A DNA stretch of 64,000 nucleotides from Actinomadura luteofluorescens (GCF_013409365.1 NZ_JACCBA010000001.1:5270001-5334000); one strand, 5' to 3'. Numbered from the stretch's first letter, positions 7,997 through 18,108 are shown. Program-made: numbers and translations. The notes: generated by a model not told the origin, from the letters alone.

Positions 7997-9079
7997 TCAG
8001 ACGTAGCGCTCCAGGATGGACGATTCGGCCAGGCGGGAGAGGCCCTCGCGGACGCTGCGGGCGCGGGATTCGCCCACGCCGCCGACGGCCTGGAGGTCGT
8101 CGATGCTGGCGGCGAGGAGTTTCTGCAGGCCGCCGAAGTGTTCGACGAGGCGCTCGACGACCATGCTCGGCAGCCGGGGGACCTTGGCGAGCAGCCGGAA
8201 GCCCTTGGGGCTGACGGGCAGGTCGAGGGCGTCGGGGCCGGCGAAGCCCATCACCTCGGCGACCGTGGACAGGTCGAGCAGCTCGTTGGCCGACAGGGTG
8301 TCGAGGGAGGACAGGATGGCGTCCACGCCGCGGGTGCGGGTGTCGTCGGACGGGTAGTCGCGGACGATCAGCTGCCGGTCGACGTCGACGCCGGAGACCA
8401 GCTCGTCGAGCTGCAGGGACAGCAGGCGGCCGTCGGTGCCGAGCTCGACGACGTAGCCCTCGATCTCGTCGGCGATGCGGCGCACCATCTCCAGGCGCTG
8501 GACGACGGCGCTGACGTCCCGGACGGTGACGAGGTCCTCGATCTCCAGTGCCGACAGCGTGCCGGACACCTCGTCGAGGCGCAGCTTGTAGCGTTCGAGG
8601 GTGGCCAGGGCCTGGTTGGCCTTGGAGAGGATGGCCGCCGAGTCTTCCAGGACGTAGCGGATGCCGTCGAGGTAGAGCGCGATGATGTGCATGGACTGGC
8701 TCACCGAGATGACCGGCAGGCCGGTCTGGCGGGCGACGCGCTCCGCGGTGCGGTGGCGGGTTCCCGACTCCTCGGTGGGGAGGGTGGAGTCCGGCACGAG
8801 GTGGACGGCGGCGCGGACGATGCGGGTGTGGCTGTCGTCGAGGACGATCGCGCCGTCCATCTTGGCGAGCTCGCGCAGCCGGGTGGCGGAGAACTCGACG
8901 TCGAGCTCGAAGCCGCCCGTGCACAGCTCCGCGACGGGCTTGTCGTAGCCGAGCACGATCAGGCCGCCGGTGTGGCCCCGCAGGATGCGCTCCAGTCCGT
9001 CCCGGATCTGGGTGCCGGGAGCCACCGCTGCCAGTGTGGCGCGGCGTCGTTCGTCATGACCCTTGTCGTGTGATGGCAC
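7997..9079 (-). CDS. disA: DNA integrity scanning protein DisA, diadenylate cyclase
   Basis: A 360-aa protein that makes cyclic di-AMP from two ATP and scans DNA for branched structures. The cyclase signatures are intact: DGA at 75-77 and [10 protein letters not shown] around 106-115 (RHR at 108-110). A helical linker follows, and the C-terminus has a RuvA-like helix-hairpin-helix ([20 protein letters not shown], then [16 protein letters not shown]). The GTG start gives the usual family length but lacks a clear Shine-Dalgarno. It lies just downstream of radA on the same strand, a conserved pairing in Gram-positives; in Bacillus RadA modulates DisA. Confidence 0.95.
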   Translation of the reverse strand: MPSHDKGHDERRRATLAAVAPGTQIRDGLERILRGHTGGLIVLGYDKPVAELCTGGFELDVEFSATRLRELAKMDGAIVLDDSHTRIVRAAVHLVPDSTLPTEESGTRHRTAERVARQTGLPVISVSQSMHIIALYLDGIRYVLEDSAAILSKANQALATLERYKLRLDEVSGTLSALEIEDLVTVRDVSAVVQRLEMVRRIADEIEGYVVELGTDGRLLSLQLDELVSGVDVDRQLIVRDYPSDDTRTRGVDAILSSLDTLSANELLDLSTVAEVMGFAGPDALDLPVSPKGFRLLAKVPRLPSMVVERLVEHFGGLQKLLAASIDDLQAVGGVGESRARSVREGLSRLAESSILERYV

Positions 9080-9193
9080 CTGGCCCCCGGAGGTCGCTGG
9101 ACGGGCGCCAGTTTACCGAGGCGGGCCGCGCACTGGTTCCTCCCCAGGTCGCAAGCGTGCGTTGTGTGGAGTAATACTCTGGCGGGACGCCCG

Positions 9194-10651
9194 TCAGGGC
9201 GCGGTAAACGCGACCTGCAGCGCTTGCTGGAGGCTGTCGACCTCCATCACTTTCATGCCTTCGTAGCTGCTGAGCTGCGGATCCGCGCGTTTGAGGGGCC
9301 CGTCGGCGAGTTCGAGGGAACCGCGTGGGATGACGGCGTACTTGAATCCGAGCCGGGCCGCCTCGGCCAGCCGCCGCTGGACGCCGGGCACGATGCGGAC
9401 CTCCCCGGCGAGGCCCACCTCGCCGAGCGCGATGAGGCTGGTGGACAGGGCCTGCTCGACGGTGGAGCCCGCGACGGCGAGGCCGAGGGCCAGGTCGACG
9501 GAGGTCTCGGCGAGCCGGACGCCGCCGACGGTGGAGACGTACACGTCCTGCTCGTGCATGGAGATCTTGCAGCGCTGCGCGAGGACGGCGAGGACCATCG
9601 CGACGCGGGAGGTGTCGAGGCCGGAGGTGGCGCGCCGCGGCGCGGGCAGGTGCGACTTGGCGACGAGCGACTGCACCTCGGCGACGAGGGGGCGGCGCCC
9701 TTCGAGGGTGACGGTGACGCAGGTACCGGGGACGGCCTCCTCGCGGCGGGTGAGGAACAGGCCGCTCGGGTCGGGCAGCCCGACGATGCCGACCTCGGAC
9801 AGGTCGAAGCAGCCGAGCTCGTCGGTGGGGCCGTACCGGTTCTTCATGGCGCGGATCATGCGGAGCCGGGAGTGCCGGTCGCCCTCGAAGTACAGGACGA
9901 CGTCGACCAGGTGCTCCAGCAGGCGCGGCCCGGCGATCGAGCCTTCCTTGGTGACGTGGCCGACCAGCACGACGGTCATGCCGCGCTCCTTGGCGACCCT
10001 GATCAGGTTGGCGGCGACCTCGCGGACCTGGGTGACGCCGCCGGGCGCGCCGTCGGCCTCGGAGGTGCCGATCGTCTGGATGGAGTCGACGACGAGCAGC
10101 CCGGGATCGACCGACTCGATGTGGCCGAGGATGGCCGACAGCTCCGTCTCGGCCGCCAGGTACAGCCGGTCGGTGATCGCGCCGACGCGGTCGGCGCGCA
10201 GCCGGACCTGCTCGGCCGACTCCTCGCCCGTCACGTACAGGACGTTCCCGCTCGGCGAGCCCTCGGAGCCCGCCGGGCCCCCGGAGCCTTCGGAGCCGCC
10301 GGACGCCGTCGAGGCCAGGGCGGCGACCTCCAGCAGCAGCGTCGACTTGCCGATGCCGGGCTCGCCCGCCAGCAGCAGGACGGCCCCGGGCACGATGCCG
10401 CCGCCGAGGACGCGGTCGAGCTCGTCGAGGCCGGTGGAACGGGTCTGCGCGGAGCGCACGTCGACCTGCCCGATCGGGCGGGCCGGCGAGCTGACCGGCC
10501 CGGCCGACACGACCCGGGCCGGGGTCGCCGACGCGGCCTCGGTGACCGTTCCCCATGTCTGGCACTCACCGCAGCGCCCGACCCACTTGGAGGTCTGCCA
10601 CCCGCACTCCGAGCACCGGTAGGCGGCCTTGGCCGTCTTCGCCTTCGCCAT
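9194..10651 (-). CDS. radA: DNA repair protein RadA (Sms)
   Basis: A 485-aa RecA-like branch-migration ATPase. In order: N-terminal C4 zinc finger (CSECGWQTSKWVGRCGEC, about 13-30), Walker A GEPGIGKST (96-104), a Gly/Ser-rich low-complexity insert just after it (GGSEGSGGPAGSEGSPSG), the RadA-specific KNRYG motif, and a Lon-protease-like C-terminal domain (VGGVRLAETSVDLALGLAVA). The insert after Walker A is longer than in most RadA proteins. The start at ATG 10651 begins MAKAKT, close to the zinc finger; an upstream ATG would add eight residues. disA follows about 115 bases downstream. Confidence 0.95.
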   Translation of the reverse strand: MAKAKTAKAAYRCSECGWQTSKWVGRCGECQTWGTVTEAASATPARVVSAGPVSSPARPIGQVDVRSAQTRSTGLDELDRVLGGGIVPGAVLLLAGEPGIGKSTLLLEVAALASTASGGSEGSGGPAGSEGSPSGNVLYVTGEESAEQVRLRADRVGAITDRLYLAAETELSAILGHIESVDPGLLVVDSIQTIGTSEADGAPGGVTQVREVAANLIRVAKERGMTVVLVGHVTKEGSIAGPRLLEHLVDVVLYFEGDRHSRLRMIRAMKNRYGPTDELGCFDLSEVGIVGLPDPSGLFLTRREEAVPGTCVTVTLEGRRPLVAEVQSLVAKSHLPAPRRATSGLDTSRVAMVLAVLAQRCKISMHEQDVYVSTVGGVRLAETSVDLALGLAVAGSTVEQALSTSLIALGEVGLAGEVRIVPGVQRRLAEAARLGFKYAVIPRGSLELADGPLKRADPQLSSYEGMKVMEVDSLQQALQVAFTAP

Positions 10652-10712
10652 GCGCGGAAGCGTAGGGCCGGGCACCGACAGTATTCACCCCGCGCCCGGG
10701 CGCGGCGGGGGG

Positions 10713-11789
10713 TCAGCTCTCCTTGCGGGCCCGTTCGATCAGGTCGCCGAGGTGGTCGGACACGACGCCGGGACGTTCGAGCATGGCCATGTGCCCGGCG
10801 CCGGGCACGACCTCCAGCCGCCCCGACGGCGCGCAGGAGGCGATCTTCAGGCTGTGCTCGACCGGGGTGAGCAGGTCGTTCTCCGCGCCGATGACCAGGG
10901 TGTCGGCGCCGCCGAGGGACGCGCACTCGCTGATCACCTCGGTGGTGATCATGGAGCGGAAGAAGTCGGCGAAGGCGTCCATGCGGGTGTCGGCCATCAT
11001 CTGCTCGGCGAAGGCGACGGCGGCGGGGCTGGCGTCCGGGCCGAAGGCGACCATGTCCTCGACGAGGGCGGCGGCGTCGCGGCCGAGGTGGCGGACGCGC
11101 TCGATGACGCCCGAGCCGGCGCCGAGCGCGCCGAGGGCGGCGGGCACGAGGCGGTGGGTGGTGCGCGCGATGAGCGCGGGCATGCCGAGCGTGACCTCGC
11201 CGAGGCCGCCGGACGAGGTGCACAGCAGCCCGGCCGCGAGGATCTTGCGTCCGACCAGGCCGGGGTTCTCGTCGGCGTACCGCATGATGGTCATGCCGCC
11301 CATCGAGTGGCCGACCAGGACGACGGGCGTCTCGGCGGGGACGGTCGCCTCGATGACGGCGCCGAGGTCGCGGGCCAGCCGGGGGACGGCGTAGCCGTCG
11401 CGGGCGCCGCCGTCGGAGCGGCCGTGGCCGCGGTGGTCCCAGAAGACGAGGCGGCCGAGGCCGCGCAGGGCCTTGCGCTGGAAGTGCCAGGAGTCCTGGG
11501 TGAGCGTCCAGCCGTGGCAGAACACGACCGCGAGGTCGGTGCGGTCCTCGCCGTCGATCTCGGCGTAGAGGCGGGTGCCGTCGTCGGCGCGGACGGGCAG
11601 GGGGCGGCCGCGCAGCGACCCGAACGGCTCGCCCGCGAACGGGTCGGGACGCAGTTGCAGGCGGCGCATGGCGCGGCGCTGGGCGACCAGCCCGGCGCCG
11701 GCGCCGGCCGCGCCGAGGGCGGTGGCGGCGAGGAGACCGCCGAGCGCCCTCCCGGCGGTGGCTCGGCTCGTGGCGGCGGCGCGACCCAT
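10713..11789 (-). CDS. Alpha/beta-fold hydrolase, N-terminally anchored
   Basis: About 358 aa. An Ala/Gly-rich hydrophobic segment near residues 10-35 (LLAATALGAAGAGAGLV) could anchor the protein in the membrane. The hydrolase core has the oxyanion strand VVFCHGWTLTQDSW, FWDHRGHGRSDGG and the nucleophile elbow GHSMGG. A late Asp (GAENDLLTPVE) and GAGHMAMLERP supply the acid and His, so the triad looks complete. The substrate is unknown. The start is at ATG 11789 because GGGAGGAA lies seven bases upstream. It is probably co-transcribed with the methyltransferase gene upstream, about 36 bases away. Confidence 0.85.
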   Translation of the reverse strand: MGRAAATSRATAGRALGGLLAATALGAAGAGAGLVAQRRAMRRLQLRPDPFAGEPFGSLRGRPLPVRADDGTRLYAEIDGEDRTDLAVVFCHGWTLTQDSWHFQRKALRGLGRLVFWDHRGHGRSDGGARDGYAVPRLARDLGAVIEATVPAETPVVLVGHSMGGMTIMRYADENPGLVGRKILAAGLLCTSSGGLGEVTLGMPALIARTTHRLVPAALGALGAGSGVIERVRHLGRDAAALVEDMVAFGPDASPAAVAFAEQMMADTRMDAFADFFRSMITTEVISECASLGGADTLVIGAENDLLTPVEHSLKIASCAPSGRLEVVPGAGHMAMLERPGVVSDHLGDLIERARKES

Positions 11790-11825
11790 GGTGCGTTCCT
11801 CCCGGATGGCCAACTGACTGGTAAC

Positions 11826-12590
11826 TCAGGGGCAACGCCACCACAAATTCACGGCATAGTCCACCTCAAGGCCGGGGTGTTCGCGCAGGCAGGCGTCGGC
11901 GAGATCGCGGGGGAACTCGATCCGCAGGACGGCGGCCAGGTCGTCGCGGCTCTGGAACGCCCACCGGATCGTCAGCGGCTCCCGGTGGAAGCCGCGCCGC
12001 GTCCAGAAACGCTCGACGGCGGCGGGGTCGTACTTCGGCAGGCTCCGCTGGAACCAGCGGCCGAACGTGGAGCGGGTGGCGTCGTTGTCGATGATGAGGA
12101 TCGCGCCGCCGCGCCGGACGACGCGGTCCAGCTCGGCGAGGCCCGGCTCGCATCCGGGGCCGAAGAAGTAGGCCCACCGCGCGTGGGCGACGTCGATGGA
12201 CGCGTCCGGGATCGGCAGTGCCTGCGCGGTGCCGGTGCGCACGGTGACGTTGGGAAGGTCCCGCGTCCGGCGCGCGGCGGCGGAGGCGAGCCCGGCGTGC
12301 GGCTCCACGCCGATCACGCGCCGCGCGTCCTCGGCGAAGAACGGCAGGTGGAAGCCGGTGCCGCAGCCGACGTCGAGGACGTCGGCGCCGTCCCAGGGAC
12401 GGATGGCGCGCATCGCGGCGGCCAGCACGCCGTCGGGGTCGACGGCGCGGTTCTCCAGTTCGTAGACCTGGGGGGAGTTCCAGATGTTGGGGCTGGGCAC
12501 GGCGCCCCGCGCGATCTCGGCCACGGAGACAGAGGGTAGCGGCGGCTCCGGCGGAGCAAGCGAGATCACTCCCGGCGAGTGTCTCATCAC
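11826..12590 (-). CDS. Class I SAM-dependent methyltransferase
   Basis: A 254-aa protein with a Rossmann methyltransferase core: [15 protein letters not shown] (motif I, about 71-85), VIGVEPHAG (motif II), [20 protein letters not shown] (motif III/IV) and [15 protein letters not shown] (post-motif). It belongs to the Methyltransf_11/ubiE-like group. The substrate is not evident. It is the first gene of the leftward pair with the alpha/beta hydrolase and divergent from the sugar-isomerase-like gene across about 60 bases. The initiation codon may be either of two adjacent in-frame ATG codons. Confidence 0.85.
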   Translation of the reverse strand: MMRHSPGVISLAPPEPPLPSVSVAEIARGAVPSPNIWNSPQVYELENRAVDPDGVLAAAMRAIRPWDGADVLDVGCGTGFHLPFFAEDARRVIGVEPHAGLASAAARRTRDLPNVTVRTGTAQALPIPDASIDVAHARWAYFFGPGCEPGLAELDRVVRRGGAILIIDNDATRSTFGRWFQRSLPKYDPAAVERFWTRRGFHREPLTIRWAFQSRDDLAAVLRIEFPRDLADACLREHPGLEVDYAVNLWWRCP

Positions 12591-12653
12591 GCCCGTCGCG
12601 GCATAGGCTCTCTTCTACGACACAGCCGAGCGATCATTCATGGCGAGGAAGCC

Positions 12654-13541
12654 TTGGCACCGCAGCACAACGGCGCCCCTTCACCGGCGCTCCGCGTACC
12701 GGACGCGCCGATCACGCTGTCCACCGCGTCGGTGTACCCGGAGAAGGTCCCGAGCGCCTTCGAGATCGCCTCGCTGCTGGGCTACGACGGCATCGAGGTG
12801 ATGGTCTCGACGGACGCCTCGTCCCAGGACCTGAACGTCCTGCGCCGGCTGTCGGACTACCACCAGGTCCCCATCAAGTCGATCCACGCGCCGTGCCTGC
12901 TGCTCACCCAGCGGGTCTGGGGACGCGACCCTTGGGGCAAGTTGGTGCGCTCCAAGGACGTCGCGGAGGAACTGGGCGCGGAGGTCGTCGTCGTGCACCC
13001 GCCGTTCCGCTGGCAGCGCGACTACGCGAAGGAGTTCGTCGAGGGCCTCGCCCGCATGCAGGACGAGACGGACGTGCTGTTCGCGGTGGAGAACATGTTC
13101 CCGCTCAAGGCGCGCGGCGCCGAGGCGGGCATGTACCTGCCCGACTGGAATCCCGTCGACCAGGACTACCCGTACGTGACCCTCGACCTGTCGCACACCG
13201 CCGTCTCGGGTTCGGACGCCATCGACATGGCGGGGAGCCTGGGCGACCGCCTGCGCCACATCCACCTCGCCGACGGTGTCGGGATCACGAACAAGGACGA
13301 GCACCTCGTCCCGGGCCGGGGCAACCAGCCGTGCGGGGCGATGCTGGAGAACCTCGCCGAGGGCGGCTTCAAGGGCCACGTCGTCCTGGAGGTCAACACG
13401 CGGCGCGCGTCCAGCCGGATCGAGCGGATGGAGGACCTCGCCGAGGCCCTCGCGTTCGCGCGCCTGCACCTGGCCGCCGCCGCCCACACGTGGGAGGTCA
13501 CCTCGGCCGGGGAGATCACCCGCCGGGGCGTCCGCCGGTGA
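12654..13541 (+). CDS. Sugar phosphate isomerase/epimerase (xylose-isomerase-like TIM barrel)
   Basis: About 295 aa. The fold is indicated by [47 protein letters not shown] (metal-binding Glu), [10 protein letters not shown] (Asp and His), HIHLADGV and [10 protein letters not shown] (last metal Glu). This is the AP-endonuclease-2/IolE-like superfamily with an apparently complete metal site. The reaction is unknown. The TTG start at 12654 has GAGGAA just upstream and avoids overlap with the divergent methyltransferase gene; an ATG at 12579 is also in frame. The stop overlaps the GTG of the TetR gene, so the two are translationally coupled. Confidence 0.85.
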   Translation: MAPQHNGAPSPALRVPDAPITLSTASVYPEKVPSAFEIASLLGYDGIEVMVSTDASSQDLNVLRRLSDYHQVPIKSIHAPCLLLTQRVWGRDPWGKLVRSKDVAEELGAEVVVVHPPFRWQRDYAKEFVEGLARMQDETDVLFAVENMFPLKARGAEAGMYLPDWNPVDQDYPYVTLDLSHTAVSGSDAIDMAGSLGDRLRHIHLADGVGITNKDEHLVPGRGNQPCGAMLENLAEGGFKGHVVLEVNTRRASSRIERMEDLAEALAFARLHLAAAAHTWEVTSAGEITRRGVRR

Positions 13542-14137
13542 GCGAGGCGGGGGCCGGGACGCGCGGCCGGGGCCCGGGCCGCAGGCCGGGCCCGACCGAG
13601 ACGCGCGAGAAGATCCTGGCCGCCGCGCGGGACCTGTTCGCCGAGAAGGGCTACGACGGCGCGTCGCTGCGCGCCATCGCCCGCGCCGCGCAGGTCGACC
13701 CCGCGCTGGTGCACCACTTCTTCGGCAACAAGGAGGGCGTGTTCGTCGAGGCGATGCGCTTCCCGGTGGATCCGAGCGTGCTGCTGCCGCACATCATGTC
13801 GTTCCCCCGCGACCGCATCGGCGAGGCGATGGTCCGCACGTTCCTCCAGGTCTGGGGGGACGAGGACCGCCGCGCCCCGATGCTCGCGATGCTCCGCTCG
13901 GCGATGACGAACGAGCGGGCGGTGGTGCTGCTGCGCGAGTTCGTCACGTCGGCGCTGTTCGGGCGGGCCTCGCAGGCGACGGAGGCGGCGCCGCTGGCGA
14001 TCCAGGCGGCCGCCGGCCAGATGATCGGGCTGATGATCCTGCGCTACGTGCTGTGCGTCGAGCCCCTGGCCTCCGCCTCCGAGGACGAGCTGGTCGAGCT
14101 GGTGGCCCCCACCCTCCAGCGCTACCTCGCCTCCTGA
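13538..14137 (+). CDS. TetR family transcriptional regulator
   Basis: A 199-aa repressor. It has a basic N-terminal tail ([19 protein letters not shown]), then the Tet[24 protein letters not shown] and [20 protein letters not shown]. The C-terminal helical ligand domain resembles TetR_C_17-type proteins. The start GTG at 13538 overlaps the preceding stop as GTGA. It is followed by a promoter and an ABC exporter operon on the same strand; control of that exporter in response to its substrate is the simplest guess. Confidence 0.9.
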   Translation: MSEAGAGTRGRGPGRRPGPTETREKILAAARDLFAEKGYDGASLRAIARAAQVDPALVHHFFGNKEGVFVEAMRFPVDPSVLLPHIMSFPRDRIGEAMVRTFLQVWGDEDRRAPMLAMLRSAMTNERAVVLLREFVTSALFGRASQATEAAPLAIQAAAGQMIGLMILRYVLCVEPLASASEDELVELVAPTLQRYLAS

Positions 14138-14224
14138 GCCCGCGCGCTCCGCCGCCCTTCGACGTTCCTTCCGCTCCTGACGGGCCTCTTTGGCGAGCCC
14201 CCTTCCGATGGGCCCTTCGGCCTC

Positions 14225-14253
14225 TTGACCGTGGCCCCGTGTCGGCCTAAATT
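14225..14253 (+). promoter_or_regulatory. Complete -35/-10 promoter for the ABC exporter operon
   Basis: TTGACC (14225-14230), a 17-base spacer and TAAATT (14248-14253) form a near-consensus vegetative promoter. The -10 ends six bases before the ATG at 14260, so the mRNA would be leaderless. This is the clearest promoter in the window. Confidence 0.75.
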
Positions 14254-14259
14254 CAACAC

Positions 14260-15009
14260 ATGATGAGTTCTAGTCCGGCGGATGCGTCCGCCCCCGCGGT
14301 GGAGGTGCGCGACCTGCGGATCGACCGCGGGGGCCGGGAGGTGCTGCACGGGCTCACCTTCGACGTCCCGCGCGGCTCGATCGTGGGCCTGCTCGGCCCG
14401 AGCGGCTGCGGGAAGACGACCCTGATGCGGGCCATCGTCGGCGTCCAGATCGTGCGGAGCGGCGCGGTGACCGTGCTCGGCGAGCCCGCCGGGTCGCCCG
14501 GCCTGCGGCGCCGCGTCGGGTACGCGACGCAGACGCCGGCCGTCTACGCCGACCTGACCGTCGCCGAGAACCTGCGCTACTTCGCCTCCGTCCTCCGCGC
14601 GCCGCGCTCGGACGTGGCCCGCGTCATCGACGAGGTCGGCCTCGGGCGCAGCCGCGACCAGACGGCGGCGACGCTGTCGGGCGGGCAGCTCAGCCGCGCC
14701 AACCTCGCCGTGGCCCTGCTCGGCGCGCCCGAGCTGCTCGTCCTGGACGAGCCGACCGTGGGGCTCGACCCGGTGCTGCGGCAGGAGCTGTGGGAGCTGT
14801 TCCGCGAGCTGGCCGAACGGGGCGCCACCCTGGTCGTGTCCAGCCACGTCATGGACGAGGCGGGACGCACCGACCGCCTGCTGCTGATGCGCGAGGGCGA
14901 CGTCCTCGCCGACGGCACGCCGGACGGCCTGCGCTCGCGCACCGGCGCCCCCGACCTCGAAGGGGCGTTCCTCCACCTGATCCACGAGAAGGCCGGGAGC
15001 CCCTCATGA
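14260..15009 (+). CDS. ABC transporter ATP-binding protein
   Basis: A 249-aa ATPase of the ABC-2 exporter class. Walker A GPSGCGKTT (about 47-55), Q-loop region GYATQTPAVYADLTVAENL, signature LSGGQ, Walker B LLVLDEPT, D-loop GLDP and H-loop SSH are all present. It is coupled to the permease gene by an ATGA overlap. It probably exports a drug or lipid under TetR control. A second in-frame ATG follows immediately. Confidence 0.93.
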   Translation: MMSSSPADASAPAVEVRDLRIDRGGREVLHGLTFDVPRGSIVGLLGPSGCGKTTLMRAIVGVQIVRSGAVTVLGEPAGSPGLRRRVGYATQTPAVYADLTVAENLRYFASVLRAPRSDVARVIDEVGLGRSRDQTAATLSGGQLSRANLAVALLGAPELLVLDEPTVGLDPVLRQELWELFRELAERGATLVVSSHVMDEAGRTDRLLLMREGDVLADGTPDGLRSRTGAPDLEGAFLHLIHEKAGSPS

Positions 15010-15740
15010 GCGCCGCCGTCACGTTCGCCACGATGCGGCGCATCCTGGCGCAGCTCAAGCACGACCACCGCACGCTCGCCCTGCTCATCGGCGTGCCGAC
15101 CCTGCTGATGATCCTGCTGCGGTACGTGTTCGACCAGCCGGCGGCCTTCGACCGGATCGGGCCCATGCTGCTCGGCCTGTTCCCGTTCACCGTCATGTTC
15201 GTGGTGGCCAGCGTCGCCACCCTCCGCGAGCGCACGAGCGGCACCCTCGAACGGCTGATGACGATGCCGCTCGGCAAGCTCGACCTGCTGCTCGGCTACG
15301 CGCTGGCCTTCGGCCTGCTCGCGCTCGTCCAGGTCGCCGTCGTGCTGGCCGTGTCGCTGACCTGGCTCGGCCTCGACCTGAACGGCTCGCTGGCGTCCCT
15401 CGTCCTGGTCTCGCTGCTGGACGCGCTGCTCGGCATGGCCCTCGGGCTGTTCGCCAGCGCGTTCGCCCGGACCGAGTTCCAGGCCGTCCAGTTCATGCCC
15501 GCGTTCGTCCTGCCGCAGCTGCTGCTCTGCGGCCTGATCATCCCGCGCGGGGAGATGGCGTCCTGGCTCCAGGCGATCGCGGACGTCCTGCCGCTGTCCT
15601 ACGCGGTCGAGGGCATGCAGGAGATCGGCGCCAGTCCGGACTTCACCGGCACCCTGGCCCTGGACGTCTCCGTGATAGCCGCGTTCGTGGTGGTCGCGCT
15701 CCTGCTGGGCGCGGTGACCCTGCGCCGCCGGAGCGGGTGA
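15006..15740 (+). CDS. ABC-2 type transporter permease
   Basis: A 244-aa membrane protein with about six hydrophobic segments: TLALLIGVPTLLMILL, FPFTVMFVVASVATL, YALAFGLLALVQVAVVLAVS, LVLVSLLDALLGMALGLF, FMPAFVLPQLLLCGLIIP and VSVIAAFVVVALLLGAV. The ABC-2 signature RERTSGTLERLMTMP is present between the second and third. It starts inside the stop codon of the ATPase gene (ATGA). Confidence 0.92.
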   Translation: MSAAVTFATMRRILAQLKHDHRTLALLIGVPTLLMILLRYVFDQPAAFDRIGPMLLGLFPFTVMFVVASVATLRERTSGTLERLMTMPLGKLDLLLGYALAFGLLALVQVAVVLAVSLTWLGLDLNGSLASLVLVSLLDALLGMALGLFASAFARTEFQAVQFMPAFVLPQLLLCGLIIPRGEMASWLQAIADVLPLSYAVEGMQEIGASPDFTGTLALDVSVIAAFVVVALLLGAVTLRRRSG

Positions 15741-15786
15741 GCGCCCGGCGAACGACCCGCGAACGGGGGGCCGGGTTTACACGGAC

Positions 15787-15809
15787 GTCCGGTTACGCCG
15801 CAACCGGAC
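15787..15809. terminator. Hairpin between ABC operon and LCP gene
   Basis: GTCCGGTT (15787-15794) and AACCGGAC (15802-15809) form a perfect 8-bp stem with a 7-base loop. It lies about 47 bases after the permease stop and about 40 bases before the next gene's -10. There is no U-tract, so it may be a terminator or an operator. Confidence 0.4.
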
Positions 15810-15861
15810 AGGTGGGCCGAAGTCGGCCATCCCTGCCCGGTGCTGCTGGTAGCTTCGCGCC

Positions 15862-17031
15862 ATGACCTCCCCTGATCTTCACGGCTCCCAGGTGCCGCCG
15901 AGGCCCGACGAGGGGGCGCCCGCGCCCGCGGGGCCCGAGGCTCCGGGCGCTCCGGGCGCCCCGGGAGGGGACGCCGACGCCGCGTTCTGGGGCGGCTCGG
16001 ACGGCGGCGGCGAGACGCGGCGCAAGCGGCGCTGGCCCCGCGTCCTGATCGCCGTGGGGGTGTTCGTGGCGCTGGTCGTGGCCGGTCTCGGCGGGCTGGC
16101 GTGGCAGCGGCAGTCGTCCTACAACGGCAACATCGACCGGATCAAGGGCGTGATGCCGGACGACGCCCAGAAGCGTCCGGGCGCCAACGTCGAGGGGACG
16201 GAGAACTGGCTGCTCGTCGGCTCGGACTCGCGGGCCGACGCGACGACCGGCGAGGGCAACCAGGTCTGGAAGCCGGGGCAGCAGCGCACCGACACGATCA
16301 TGCTGCTGCACCTGCCGGCGGACCGGAAGAAGGCCTACATCATCTCGTTCCCGCGCGACTCGTGGGTGGAGATCCCCGGCTACGGGCAGCAGAAGATCAA
16401 CGCGGCGTTCTCGTTCGGCGGGCCGAAGCTGCTGATCGAGACGTTGGAGAGCCTCACCGGCATCCGCATCGACCACTACGGCGCGATCGACTTCGAGGGC
16501 TTCAAGTCGATGACGGACGCGCTCGGCGGCGTCACGGTCAACATCAGGCAGGGCGTGTACGACCCGGCGCGCAAGAAGCGCTGGGAGGCGGGTCGGCAGA
16601 AGCTGAACGGCGAGGACGCCCTGCTGTTCGTCCGGCAGCGCTACAACCTGCCGAACGGCGACTTCGACCGGATCAAGCGGCAGCAGGCGTTCCTCGGCGC
16701 GCTCGCCAAGCAGGCCGCCGACCGGGGCACGCTCACCAACCCGCTCAAGCTCGACCGGTTCCTGTCGGCGCTCACCAAGTCGATCAGCGTGGACGAGGGG
16801 GTGTCGGCGGGCGACCTGCGCTCGCTGGCGCTCGGCATGCGCAGTGTCCGCCCGTCGGACGTGATGTTCATGACGCTGCCGCACAAGGGCACCGGCATGC
16901 GCAAGCGGCAGAGCGTCGTGTTCCTGGACGGCGGGAAGGCGAAGGCCCTCTTCGAGGCGGTCAAGACCGCGCGGATGAAGGAGTACGTCCAGCAGTACGG
17001 CGCCGGCAACAGCCTCGGCACCGTGTCGTGA
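15862..17031 (+). CDS. LCP family cell-wall glycopolymer ligase
   Basis: A 389-aa LytR-CpsA-Psr protein. It has a Pro/Gly-rich cytoplasmic N-terminus (1-50), one membrane segment (VLIAVGVFVALVVAGLGGLA, about 61-80) and the extracytoplasmic LCP domain: LLVGSDSRAD, QRTDTIMLLHLP, SFPRDSWVEIPGYGQQKINA, YGAIDFEGFKSMTDALGGV and LLFVRQRYN. These Arg and Asp residues bind the polyprenyl-pyrophosphate substrate in known LCPs, which transfer teichoic-acid-like or arabinogalactan polymers to peptidoglycan. TAGCTT sits six bases before the ATG (leaderless). Confidence 0.93.
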   Translation: MTSPDLHGSQVPPRPDEGAPAPAGPEAPGAPGAPGGDADAAFWGGSDGGGETRRKRRWPRVLIAVGVFVALVVAGLGGLAWQRQSSYNGNIDRIKGVMPDDAQKRPGANVEGTENWLLVGSDSRADATTGEGNQVWKPGQQRTDTIMLLHLPADRKKAYIISFPRDSWVEIPGYGQQKINAAFSFGGPKLLIETLESLTGIRIDHYGAIDFEGFKSMTDALGGVTVNIRQGVYDPARKKRWEAGRQKLNGEDALLFVRQRYNLPNGDFDRIKRQQAFLGALAKQAADRGTLTNPLKLDRFLSALTKSISVDEGVSAGDLRSLALGMRSVRPSDVMFMTLPHKGTGMRKRQSVVFLDGGKAKALFEAVKTARMKEYVQQYGAGNSLGTVS

Positions 17032-17091
17032 GCGCCCGGCCCCGGCGGCATAACCTGGGACGGTAGGCCCAGGGGACGAGGGGTTCGCACA

Positions 17092-18012
17092 GTGCTTCGT
17101 CAGGCATTGCTGGTCGCGTCGCGCAGCGGCGGCGCGCGCAGGGTGGTGGAGACCGCGCCGTTCACCGGTGACGTGGTCCGCCGCTTCGTGGCCGGGGAGA
17201 CGATCGACGACGCCCTGCGCGTCACCGGCGGGCTGACCGACGAGGGCCTGCTCGTCAGCCTGGACGTCCTGGGCGAGGACACCCACGACGAGGGCCGCGC
17301 AGAGGCGAACGCCGCCCACTATGTCGAGCTTCTGGGACGGCTGGGCGCCTCCGGGCTCGGGAGGCGCGCCGAGGTGTCCCTCAAGCTGTCGGCCATCGGC
17401 CAGACCTTCGACGAAGACCTCGCTCTGGAGAACGCGCGACGCGTGTGCGCCGCCGCCCGCTCGGCCAGCACGACGGTCACCATCGACATGGAAGAGCACA
17501 CGACGGTCGACTCGACGCTGGCTACCGTCCACGAACTGCGGCGTGACTACCCGGACGTGGGTGCGGTCGTCCAGGCGTACCTGCGTCGCGCAGAGGAGCA
17601 CTGCGCGGACCTGGCCTACGAGGGTTCGCGGGTGAGGCTGTGCAAGGGCGCCTATGGGGCGCCTGCGGCGGTCGCCTTCACCGACAAGGAGGAGGTCGAC
17701 AGGTCGTACGTGCGGTGCATGAAAGTGCTGATGGCAGGCAAGGGCTACCCGATGCTCGCCACGCACGACCCCCGGCTGATAGAGATCGCCGGCGCGCTGT
17801 CGGTGCTGAACGAGCGCGACGACGACACCTTCGAGTACCAGATGCTCTACGGGATCCGCCCGCAGGAGCAGCGCCGCCTCGCCGCGGAGGGCGCGCAGGT
17901 CCGCGTCTACGTCGCCTACGGGCGCGAGTGGTACCAGTACTTCATGCGCCGGCTCGCCGAGCGGCCCGCCAACCTGCGCTTCTTCATGCGCTCCCTCGTC
18001 GGGCGCTCTTAG
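17092..18012 (+). CDS. Proline dehydrogenase
   Basis: A 306-aa single-domain PRODH: FAD-dependent oxidation of proline to pyrroline-5-carboxylate. Characteristic parts of the TIM barrel are SLKLSAIG, VTIDMEEH, VVQAYLRRAEEH, RLCKGAY (FAD/substrate region), YPMLATHDPRLI, EYQMLYGIRP, VRVYVAYGREWYQYFMRR and LAERPANL. Length is as for monofunctional enzymes; no dehydrogenase (PutA-type) domain is attached. The GTG start has GACGAGGGG upstream. The P5C-reducing gene proC lies about 100 bases downstream, so enzymes of opposite direction in proline metabolism are neighbours. Confidence 0.93.
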   Translation: MLRQALLVASRSGGARRVVETAPFTGDVVRRFVAGETIDDALRVTGGLTDEGLLVSLDVLGEDTHDEGRAEANAAHYVELLGRLGASGLGRRAEVSLKLSAIGQTFDEDLALENARRVCAAARSASTTVTIDMEEHTTVDSTLATVHELRRDYPDVGAVVQAYLRRAEEHCADLAYEGSRVRLCKGAYGAPAAVAFTDKEEVDRSYVRCMKVLMAGKGYPMLATHDPRLIEIAGALSVLNERDDDTFEYQMLYGIRPQEQRRLAAEGAQVRVYVAYGREWYQYFMRRLAERPANLRFFMRSLVGRS

Positions 18013-18108
18013 GGCTCCGAGGGCGGTCCGAGCGCCGGTCGCCGGACGGCGCCGCCCGGCCCGGCCCGGCGATAGGCTGGACGGGTCTTTGGAACCCCAC
18101 GTCAAGGT